Origin: Natrinema salsiterrestre
GTDB taxonomy: Archaea > Halobacteriota > Halobacteria > Halobacteriales > Natrialbaceae
Direction of reading: 5' to 3'
Assembly (NCBI RefSeq): GCF_029502005.1
Contig: NZ_JAMQOT010000001.1
Location: forward strand, 186,001 to 250,000
DNA length: 64,000 bases
Shown: in pieces, positions 46,373 through 53,785 of the stretch
Layout: the number at the start of each line of letters is the position of its first letter
Position numbering within the stretch: position 1 is the first letter of the stretch
Translations under genes and position numbers: made by a program
The notes under the pieces: model-generated
The model's input: only the letters and a program-made list of their open reading frames with translations
What the model was told of the DNA's origin: nothing
Databases searched by the model: none

Positions 46373-46668
46373 CAGAAGTGGTACTGCTGTCCCTTGCGTT
46401 CGAGGTAGGTGCTACGATCCCAGAGGCGTCGCTCCCACGATTCGAACTCGTCCTCGAGATAGGGGAGCAGTTCCGCGGTGTAGTAGGAAACCGGCGACGG
46501 GATGCCGAAGGCGTCCGGGAAACAGGCCAGAATGAACGCGTCCTCGGCGTCCTCGGCTTCCTTCTCGATTTTCTCGTACGACGGGTGTGTGATCATGCCG
46601 TGATAGAGCCCCCGTAACCACTCGTCGAGCGTCTCGCGAAACGATTCGATCCGGTCGGCCAGGTCCAT
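46372..46668 (-). CDS. Small partner of the ArsA-type ATPase
   Basis: A 98-residue protein whose stop codon overlaps the ATPase start codon by one base, on the same strand. It is rich in charged and aromatic residues (HGMITHPSYEKIEKEAEDAED, SYYTAELLPYLEDEFESWE) with no membrane helix or Cys pair. Family unknown to me. The coupling suggests a dedicated adaptor or substrate-binding partner. GTTTTTAG about 26 bases before its ATG is a good TATA box. Confidence 0.8.
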   Translation of the reverse strand: MDLADRIESFRETLDEWLRGLYHGMITHPSYEKIEKEAEDAEDAFILACFPDAFGIPSPVSYYTAELLPYLEDEFESWERRLWDRSTYLERKGQQYHF

Positions 46669-46742
46669 GCCAGTATCTGTGTATCGAACGCTAAAAACCC
46701 TCGTGGATCGCTTTCAAGGGGCTCCGATACCAGTGTCCGGAC

Positions 46743-47957
46743 ATGGAGACGAACACGGATGACGACATCCCGGTCACGATCCTCTCGGGGAATCTGGGTG
46801 CCGGGAAGACCACCCTCCTCAATCATCTGCTATCGAACGCCGGCGATCGGACGCTGGCGGTCCTCGTCAACGACATGGGCGAGGTCAACGTCGACGCCGA
46901 ACTCGTCGCCGAGGGGTCGGAACTCGATCTCGACGACGGCGTGACGGAGCTCTCGAACGGCTGTATCTGCTGTGAACTCCAGGACGACCTCGAGACGGCC
47001 GTCGTCAGGCTGGCTCGCGACCGCTCGTTCGACCATCTCGTCGTCGAATCGTCGGGCATCTCCGAACCCGCACCCGTCGCGCGGCTGTTCACGACCGAGT
47101 CCCGCGTCGCCGCGCTCTACGACGTCGACACGCTGGTGACCGTCCTCGACACGCCGGCCTTCCTCGAGGCCTTCGCCGGGGAGGACCGACCCGAGCGTCG
47201 GGGGACCGAGGACGACCGGCCGCTCTCGGACCTGCTCGTCGAACAGGTTGAGGTCTCGAACCTCGTCCTGCTCAACAAGGCCGATCTGTGCTCCGACGCG
47301 GAGCTCGCCGAGGCCGAGGAACTCGTCGGCGCGCTCCAGCCGGACGCCGAGACGATCCGCACGGAGTTCTCGGCGGTCGATCCCGACCGCCTACTCGGTG
47401 CCGGGCTGTTCGACGCCGGCCGAGTGAACGACCTGCCGGGCTGGAAACGCGCGCTCGAGTCGACCGACGGGCACGAGCACGATCACGACGGGGACGACCA
47501 CCACGGCCACCACCACCCGGACGAAGTGTACGGCGTCTCGTCGTTCGTCTACCGATCGCGACGGCCGTTCCACCCCGAGCGCTTCGACGAGTTCCTCCGA
47601 GATCTCCCACGGTCGATCGTCCGCGCGAAGGGGACCGCGTGGCTCGCCGGCAACGAAATGCGCGTAACGATCGCCCAGGCCGGCCCGTCGATCAGAGCGA
47701 CCGCGCAGGGACCCTGGATCGCCGGCCTCCCCGAGGTCGAGCGCGACATGTATCGGTCGAACCGGCCGAATCTCGAGTGGCACGACGAGCACGGCGACCG
47801 CCGGACCGAACTCGTCTTCATCGGGACCGATTACGACGAAGGAGCGCTTCGGACGGCGCTCGAGGACGCGCTCGTCACCGACGAGGAGTGGGGGACGAAC
47901 TTCGACGGGCCGTTCCCGGACGAACAGGGCGAGGAAGCGGTCGTTCGAGAGCCGTAG
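46743..47957 (+). CDS. CobW/ZNG1-family GTP-dependent metallochaperone
   Basis: A 404-residue COG0523 protein. The N-terminus has Walker A SGNLGAGKTTLL, the metal motif CICCEL (CxCC), VVESSGISEPAPVA and the GTP-base motif LLNKADL. A His/Asp-rich stretch (about residues 242-258) is a likely metal store, followed by the CobW C-terminal domain. The group delivers zinc or cobalt to client enzymes. It is divergent from the 98-residue gene and convergent with a zinc-ribbon gene. Confidence 0.93.
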   Translation: METNTDDDIPVTILSGNLGAGKTTLLNHLLSNAGDRTLAVLVNDMGEVNVDAELVAEGSELDLDDGVTELSNGCICCELQDDLETAVVRLARDRSFDHLVVESSGISEPAPVARLFTTESRVAALYDVDTLVTVLDTPAFLEAFAGEDRPERRGTEDDRPLSDLLVEQVEVSNLVLLNKADLCSDAELAEAEELVGALQPDAETIRTEFSAVDPDRLLGAGLFDAGRVNDLPGWKRALESTDGHEHDHDGDDHHGHHHPDEVYGVSSFVYRSRRPFHPERFDEFLRDLPRSIVRAKGTAWLAGNEMRVTIAQAGPSIRATAQGPWIAGLPEVERDMYRSNRPNLEWHDEHGDRRTELVFIGTDYDEGALRTALEDALVTDEEWGTNFDGPFPDEQGEEAVVREP

Positions 47958-48026
47958 CTCGGCTCGGCCTCGAGCGACGGGCGGGGCGCTCGATTTCCGG
48001 GGGCAGAGGGAGAAAACGGAGACCGA

Positions 48027-48230
48027 TCAGCAGGCGCAGTCGCGACCGCTCGAGCGTTCGAAACGCATCTCGTCTCCGCAGTCCGGACAGATCGGGTCGC
48101 CCTCGAGGTCGACGTCCCTGATCCGAACGGCGCAGTCGTCACACCAATAAGCGCCGTCGGAGCCGTCGTCGGGGCGGCCCTTCGGCGAGGGCGACGCGAG
48201 CGCCGATTTCATCGATTCGATGAGTCCCAT
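48027..48230 (-). CDS. Zinc-finger mini-protein
   Basis: A 67-residue protein with CDDC and CPDC knuckles and a CAC ending after an acidic N-terminus. It is convergent with the CobW gene, suggesting, but not proving, a link to zinc. AAGGTTATTTT on the minus strand gives a TATA-like box about 25-35 bases before the ATG, and an inverted repeat lies just upstream (48272-48288). Confidence 0.8.
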   Translation of the reverse strand: MGLIESMKSALASPSPKGRPDDGSDGAYWCDDCAVRIRDVDLEGDPICPDCGDEMRFERSSGRDCAC

Positions 48231-48271
48231 AGTCGACGGTTCGCCTGCGGCGAAAATAACCTTATGCTACT

Positions 48272-48288
48272 GTGTGTCAAAGACACAC
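48272..48288. promoter_or_regulatory. Inverted repeat upstream of the zinc-finger gene
   Basis: GTGTGTC-AAA-GACACAC is a perfect 7-base inverted repeat with a 3-base centre, 42-58 bases before the ATG of the mini-protein on the minus strand and just upstream of its TATA-like box. A typical operator geometry. Confidence 0.45.
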
Positions 48289-48339
48289 GACCGCGTACTC
48301 GCAACCGGCGCGGAAATCGGGTCGACACATCGTCGTCGA

Positions 48340-48660
48340 TCATCCGACGACGAGCGGCACTGCGAGCGCGATCAGGATCACCGTGAGGATCGGGATCAGG
48401 TAGAACAGTCGCTCGGCGCGAACCGCCGACGGCACGCAGCCGGCCGTCTCCGGACGGAACGTCCACACCTGTCGATAGAAGGCACCGACCGCGACGACGG
48501 CGAACAGCGCCGCGGAGAGCGCGATCGCGACCTCGAGTGACAGACCGAGCGCCTGCCCGTACAGCGGACCGAACGACAGCAGGACCATGAAGGCGAGCCC
48601 GACGACCACGAAGAAGGGCACGGGATCGACGTGAGAGCCCTGACGGTTTCGGAGGTGCAT
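48340..48660 (-). CDS. Small membrane protein
   Basis: A 106-residue protein with three hydrophobic helices (about 12-33, 39-62 and 84-105) beginning MHLRNRQGSHVDPVPFF. The HLRNRQGSHVDPVPF start is a compact soluble pre-sequence. No family is recognised. It is probably a conserved haloarchaeal membrane protein. Confidence 0.75.
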   Translation of the reverse strand: MHLRNRQGSHVDPVPFFVVVGLAFMVLLSFGPLYGQALGLSLEVAIALSAALFAVVAVGAFYRQVWTFRPETAGCVPSAVRAERLFYLIPILTVILIALAVPLVVG

Positions 48661-48789
48661 ACCGGTCGTTGTCCGCCGACGGACAAAGAGCTATAGCCCG
48701 TTTCGATTGTTCGAATTCAGCGCCCCCGTTCACGGAACGGACGGGGAGAACAGCGAACAGTATAAGTGGCGGTGCCGACCTCTCCCTGT

Positions 48790-49020
48790 ATGAGCGATGG
48801 TGACACCGAGCGAGATGATGACGGGTTCGAGGCCGGCGTGTCGTCTTCGCAGGGTGACCCCCGCGTCCTGATCGCGATGAACGTCGTGCTCTCCACGCTG
48901 TTCGCGTGGTCGATCGTCTGGGGACTGTCGTTCATCGGAGCCGTCGAGTTCGGGCTCATCAACGTCGCCACGGCCGCGATATTCCTGTTTGCGATGACGT
49001 ATCTCGTGACGATGTCGTAG
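48790..49020 (+). CDS. Small two-helix membrane protein
   Basis: A 76-residue protein from the ATG at 48790: an acidic N-terminus (about 25 residues) and two hydrophobic helices (about 28-51 and 55-74). Family unknown to me, probably conserved in haloarchaea. It stops 22 bases before the convergent 49042-49278 gene. Confidence 0.75.
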   Translation: MSDGDTERDDDGFEAGVSSSQGDPRVLIAMNVVLSTLFAWSIVWGLSFIGAVEFGLINVATAAIFLFAMTYLVTMS

Positions 49021-49041
49021 GCGGTGCCGATCGAAACCGGA

Positions 49042-49278
49042 CTACCGCCCGTAAATCAGTCGTCGACCGAAGTCGTCGAGTCGCTCGGTGACGCGCCCGG
49101 CCCAGGCACCCGGCGATATCCGTCGAAGCTCGTCGTCCTCCACTTCGATGGCGGATTCGCCGAACGGATCGCGGGTTCCCTCGTTGCCACCGTCGCCGTC
49201 GTCCTCGCCGGACAACGCGACGTCGACGACCGTCGACATCGAACACCGGCCGCAGCTTTCGGTCTTTTTGCCTCCCAT
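49042..49278 (-). CDS. Small hypothetical protein with a single CxxC
   Basis: A 78-residue protein from the ATG at 49278, beginning MGGKKTESCGRCSMS with one CGRC pair and a charged C-terminal helix. It is short and convergent with a membrane protein gene. The coding call rests on the start, length and the Cys pair; it could be non-coding. Confidence 0.55.
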   Translation of the reverse strand: MGGKKTESCGRCSMSTVVDVALSGEDDGDGGNEGTRDPFGESAIEVEDDELRRISPGAWAGRVTERLDDFGRRLIYGR

Positions 49279-49491
49279 GTGAATCCCTTGCACGATAGTG
49301 CGTCTCCGGCGGCTAAAATCTACCGACCGGTCGACGGGGACGACAAACGGCCGACCGCATCGGGACCGGATCCACCGACGAATACTTGATACCCCGACGG
49401 TAACCGGTGGTATGAGAGATTGGGTCATGGTATCGAAGCGAACGGAACGGCTGCTAAGTCCCGAACACGCTGTCACGGCCGCGAGCACGCG

Positions 49492-50100
49492 ATGAGTGAC
49501 GAGGCGACGCCGGCGGAACTCCCGGCCGAGATCCGCGAGGCGGTCCCCGACTGGGAGGACGAGTATCTCGATCGGGTCTCCGACCGGCTGATGTACAACT
49601 ACGACCTCGAGAAGGACCGTCGCGTCGGCGGCGAGCGGTGGGATCTCTACGGGGAGATGCGTGTCCTCAGCCAGAAGCAGTTCTTCCACCCATCGTTGAG
49701 TTACGGCGATCACGAGGCCGAAGAGTACCTCTTCGCCAGACGCGAGGCGCGGCCGACGGTCGCGGAACTCGAGCGACTCGTCGAGCTCGGTCACGACCTC
49801 GCCGACGAGCACGTCGTGGCCGACGAGGAACACTTCGGGACGGATTTCACGTTCGTCCTCGTCGCCGACGAGATAGCCGACGACGTCCGCGAGTTCGTCA
49901 CGGACTTCCGCGATCGCACGCTGCTGAAGTTCGGCTACCACGGCCACTACGAGATCAATCTCGTCGTCGTCGCCCCGGACGTCGATGACCAGGTCGGCAG
50001 CGAGTCCGCCCACGTTCTGGAGGCGTTTACCCTCTGGGAAGACGTGAGCTCCTCCGACGAAGGGCTACTGTCGCGGTTCGCGAAACGGTTCTGGCAGTAG
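49492..50100 (+). CDS. Uncharacterised acidic protein
   Basis: A 202-residue soluble protein from the ATG at 49492. It is rich in Asp and Glu, with an N-terminal helical region (IREAVPDWEDEYLDRVSDRL), then LFARREARPTVAELERL and a hydrophobic core (TDFTFVLVADEIADDVREFVTDFR), and a GHYEINLVVVAPDV segment. I do not recognise a family; a haloarchaeal-specific protein is likely. No neighbour suggests a role. Confidence 0.8.
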   Translation: MSDEATPAELPAEIREAVPDWEDEYLDRVSDRLMYNYDLEKDRRVGGERWDLYGEMRVLSQKQFFHPSLSYGDHEAEEYLFARREARPTVAELERLVELGHDLADEHVVADEEHFGTDFTFVLVADEIADDVREFVTDFRDRTLLKFGYHGHYEINLVVVAPDVDDQVGSESAHVLEAFTLWEDVSSSDEGLLSRFAKRFWQ

Positions 50101-50330
50101 CCTAGTACGTCCGGCCGCGGAGAGCGGCTCGCGAGGACGGTGGCGACGAACTCGGCTATGCCCTCTGGACCGCGGTGACTTCCGTCAGAAATCGAGGCGA
50201 AACTCGTCGACACGATACTGGAGACGTTCGAACCGGGCGTCCGAACGGGGTCGATTTCTCTCCCGTTGCTGTTCGGTACTGCCGTCTGTCGGGTAGGTGC
50301 GCGAAGAAAATGAACGGCGATCGATCGCTG

Positions 50331-52169
50331 TTAGTCGTCGCTCGGTTCGGCTGCGGGGCTCTCGGGTCCGCGACGGACCGTCTGGATGTTGTTGTATCCG
50401 AGCCTGACGAGTGCGAGCGCCAGACCGATGAGAACGAGTCCGAGCGCCATCTGCACGACCGCGGAGGCCTGCGCACCGAACGTCCCCGCGCCACCCTGAA
50501 TCAGGTTCAGGTAGAGGTTCTCGTAGAACACCAGGATCGACAGCCCGAGGATGGTGATCGTGACCATGATCGCCATCGGGACGCCGGTGGAGACGAGCTG
50601 TTTGTTGTCGTCCCAGTTGGCGAGCCAGACGGTCGCGGTGAGCAGCGCCAGCGCAGCGAGCAGCTGGTTCGCACCGCCGAACAGCTGCCAGAGGACGACC
50701 CACTGACCGGAGATGACGAGCAGGTACGCGGGAACGATCTGCACGATCGGGTTCGTGTATCGGCCGCGTGCGATCGAGCGCGGATCGAGGTTCAGTCCCG
50801 TGTCGGTCCGCCCCGCGGGCGTCCCGACGATCTCTTCCATCATGTAGCGACCGAGACGGACGGCCGTGTCGGTCGACGTCAGCAGGAAGCTACAGAGGAC
50901 CAGCGCCATGAACACGGCACCGACGGACTCGGAGACGCCGAGGCTGGTGAGGATGATCCCGCCACCCTCCGCGAAGTTCGGAAGCGCAGCGCCGATTCCG
51001 CCCGCGGGATCGGCGAAGCCTGCGACCGCGAGGGTCGAAAGTGCGACCGCCGCGAGGAGCCCCTCGCCGAGCATCCCGCCGTATCCGATCAGGCGGGCGT
51101 CGGTCTCGTTGTCGAGCTGTTTGGCGGTCGTCCCGGAGGAGACGAGCGAGTGGAAGCCGCTGATGGTCCCGCAGGCGATCGTGATGAACAGCAGCGGGAA
51201 CAGCGGTGCGAGTCCGGCGGCCTCGACGCCCCAGAACCCTTCGAACGCGCCGATGGAACTGTCGATGACGAGCGGCTGGGAGGACGTCCCGAGTATCGTC
51301 CCGACGATGATCGCGACGATCGCCCCGCCGACACCGGTGTACAGGAGGAACGACGACAGGTAGTCGCGCGGCTGGAGCAACACCCAGACGGGCAGTGCGC
51401 TCGCGATCGCCGCGTAGACCATCACGACCGGGATCCAGCCTGCGGTGTTACCGCCGAGTGCGGCCGCACCGGGCACCCAGTTGCCGGCACTGCCGAGCAG
51501 GACGATCGTTCCGGCCGGGTAGTCGCCGGCGAATAGCGCCAGCGGGTACTGAAGCCCCACCCAGACCGCAGCGAAGACGCCGAGGACGAAGACGATCGTC
51601 CCGGGGATGAACGGCCCGTTGAACTGGTACAAATAGACGCCGAACGCCAGCGCCAGCCCGATGTAGAGCAACGAGGCCGTCACCACCTGCGGATACGCGT
51701 TGAAGACGATCCCCACGACCAGTGCGAACACTGCGACGACCAGCATGATCGTCAGGAACGCGAACCACAGGAGCATGTTCTTGCCGCCCTTTCCGACGTA
51801 CTCGCCGATCATGTAGCCGATCGACTTCCCCTCGTGGCGGAGACTCCCCGACAGCGACACGAAGTCGTGAACGGCACCCATCAGCGGGTTTCCGAGTGCG
51901 ATCCACAGCAACGCGGGCACCCATCCCCAGATGGCACCGGCCGTGATCGGTCCCACGATCGGTGCCCCACCCGCGATGCTCGAGTAGTGGTGGCCCAACA
52001 GAACCGGTTTCTTCGAGGGGACGTACTCCTGTCCGTCCTCGTATTTGTGTGCCGGTGTTTCGGCTTCCTCGTCGAGTTCGACGAACTGCGTGAGGTATCG
52101 AGAGTACCCCACGTAGCCGACGGTGAAGGTCACCAGTACTGCCGCGATGATCCAGATTACCTGTGTCAT
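50331..52169 (-). CDS. cstA: CstA-type carbon starvation transporter
   Basis: A 612-residue membrane protein. About 16-18 hydrophobic helices are visible. GHHYSSIAGGAPIVGPITAG near the start is the CstA family hallmark, with the later FASGxxSGFHSLVSSGTTAKQL-like segment and TALTSTDTAVRLGRYMMEE. CstA and YjiY take up peptides or pyruvate at carbon limitation. The ATG at 52169 is preferred. A long AT-rich gap precedes it. Confidence 0.92.
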   Translation of the reverse strand: MTQVIWIIAAVLVTFTVGYVGYSRYLTQFVELDEEAETPAHKYEDGQEYVPSKKPVLLGHHYSSIAGGAPIVGPITAGAIWGWVPALLWIALGNPLMGAVHDFVSLSGSLRHEGKSIGYMIGEYVGKGGKNMLLWFAFLTIMLVVAVFALVVGIVFNAYPQVVTASLLYIGLALAFGVYLYQFNGPFIPGTIVFVLGVFAAVWVGLQYPLALFAGDYPAGTIVLLGSAGNWVPGAAALGGNTAGWIPVVMVYAAIASALPVWVLLQPRDYLSSFLLYTGVGGAIVAIIVGTILGTSSQPLVIDSSIGAFEGFWGVEAAGLAPLFPLLFITIACGTISGFHSLVSSGTTAKQLDNETDARLIGYGGMLGEGLLAAVALSTLAVAGFADPAGGIGAALPNFAEGGGIILTSLGVSESVGAVFMALVLCSFLLTSTDTAVRLGRYMMEEIVGTPAGRTDTGLNLDPRSIARGRYTNPIVQIVPAYLLVISGQWVVLWQLFGGANQLLAALALLTATVWLANWDDNKQLVSTGVPMAIMVTITILGLSILVFYENLYLNLIQGGAGTFGAQASAVVQMALGLVLIGLALALVRLGYNNIQTVRRGPESPAAEPSDD

Positions 52170-52560
52170 GTTACGTCTACGCAAACAGAGTGGGCCCAAT
52201 GACCTTAATTGTTATTTGTCTTTATTGGCGTCTCTGTCTGTATTTTTTAATCCTATCCGCCAGTTGGATAGTGAACTACGGCGTCCGAACGCGGGAGCAA
52301 ATCTACCGGAAGAGGCCGTCAGAATTCGCTTTCAACTTTTCTTTTCACGCGTAGAAACTGATCAATCGTCCACGAAGATACGGAAATACGCGGGGCTTCG
52401 AGCCTCGTATAGCCCGAGCAAATAACTGCCGGAAACTGATTTGACAGGATAAATCAAAGCGAGAACCGGTCCAGACTAATCGGGAATCGAATCCGTTCGA
52501 ACGGTCGGGATTCGAGAGAATCTAAAAGTGACCGCGAACGCGGGCGGAGCAGTTCCGAAA
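52170..52560. other. 391-base AT-richer gap upstream of cstA
   Basis: No gene seen. The first 100 bases next to cstA are clearly richer in A and T than the surroundings, including AATTGTTATTTGTC, and probably hold the cstA promoter. A 12-base palindrome CCGTTCGAACGG lies at 52493-52504, and a GCTTCGAGC stem lies near 52393-52401. No operator is assigned. Confidence 0.55.
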
Positions 52561-53628
52561 CTACTCGAGAACGGCTTCCAGCGCGTCCATCGTCCGGTCG
52601 ACCCGATCGATCCGTGCGTTGTGGCCCATGTGCCCGATTCGGAGCACGTCGTCCTCGAGGTCGCCGAGGCCGGTCGCGAGGACGATATCGTGGTCGTCCG
52701 CCATCGACTCCTGTAACTGACCGGCGTCACCGTCGACCGCGAGCGCCGTCACGGTCGGCGACGACCGCGCGTCGTCCGGATAGAGCGACAGCCCGAGGTC
52801 GGCCGCTCGCCGGCGACACCGCGTCGCGGCCGCCTCGTGGCGTTCGAAGACGGTCTCCAGTCCCTCCTCGAGCAAGAGATCGATCGCGGTCTCGAGCCCG
52901 TACAGGTTCGACGACAGGTGCGTGTAGGGGAACCACTCCTCGTCGGCGGCGTCGCGCCACGGCTCGAGGTCCGTATACAGGCCGTTCGTCTCGACGGACT
53001 CGATCTTCGCCCAGGCGCGGTCGCTGATCGAGCAGACGGTCAGTCCCGGCGGCGCGCTGAAACACTTCTGTGACGCGCCCAGACAGACGTCGATGCGATC
53101 GGTCGGCACCGGAACGCCGCCGAGCGAGGAGACGGCGTCGACGACGCTGATGACGTCGTGCTCCTCGAGTACGTCCAGCACTGGTCCGATGTCGTTCCGG
53201 ACCCCCGTCGGGGTCTCGCAGTGGACCATCGTGGCCACGTCGAACGAGCCGTCCTCGAGGCGGGACTCGATCGCCTCGAGATCGAGCGGTGCCGTCCACG
53301 GCCCGTCGCAGATCACCGCCTCGCCGTCGTACATCTCGACGAAGTCGGCGAAGCCCTCCCCGTAGAGGCCGTTCGCGATACACAGGACCCGATCGCCCGG
53401 CTCGACCAGCGACGCGATCGCCGCCTCGAGCCCGAGGATCCCCTCGCCGCCGAGGATCGCGATGTCGTCGTCGCCGTAGACCGCCTCGAGTTTGTCGGTC
53501 AGCGTCCGGTAGAACTCGAAGAACTCGGGCTCGACGTCTGGGTTCGGCGTCGGCTCGCTCATCCGTTCGCGGACGGCCGCCGGCACCTCGGTCGGGCCGG
53601 GGGTCATGCGGAGTCGATCGTCGGTCAT
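52561..53628 (-). CDS. Class V aminotransferase (alanine-glyoxylate or serine-pyruvate type)
   Basis: A 355-residue PLP enzyme. MTPGPTEVPAAVRERM, GGEGILGLEAAIASLV, VVDAVSSLGGVPVPTD (the Asp contact) and LGASQKCFSAPPGL, with the PLP Lys, are the family markers, followed by YTHLSSNLYGL. Alanine-glyoxylate and serine-glyoxylate aminotransferases share this pattern. Co-located with phosphoglycolate phosphatase only in the wider window, so a glyoxylate role is speculative. Confidence 0.9.
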   Translation of the reverse strand: MTDDRLRMTPGPTEVPAAVRERMSEPTPNPDVEPEFFEFYRTLTDKLEAVYGDDDIAILGGEGILGLEAAIASLVEPGDRVLCIANGLYGEGFADFVEMYDGEAVICDGPWTAPLDLEAIESRLEDGSFDVATMVHCETPTGVRNDIGPVLDVLEEHDVISVVDAVSSLGGVPVPTDRIDVCLGASQKCFSAPPGLTVCSISDRAWAKIESVETNGLYTDLEPWRDAADEEWFPYTHLSSNLYGLETAIDLLLEEGLETVFERHEAAATRCRRRAADLGLSLYPDDARSSPTVTALAVDGDAGQLQESMADDHDIVLATGLGDLEDDVLRIGHMGHNARIDRVDRTMDALEAVLE

Positions 53629-53785
53629 ACGGAAGCCACCGGCGCGTTCGGGTATAAATCACTCGAGGCGCGAGGGCCGACGGTGTCGCGCTCCTCGTCG
53701 ATGGAACGCAGCGGGTGATAGTAACCACCGACGCGATTCACACACTAATTGCAACGCACCCCTTCGATTAGGCGGGCACTGACTT

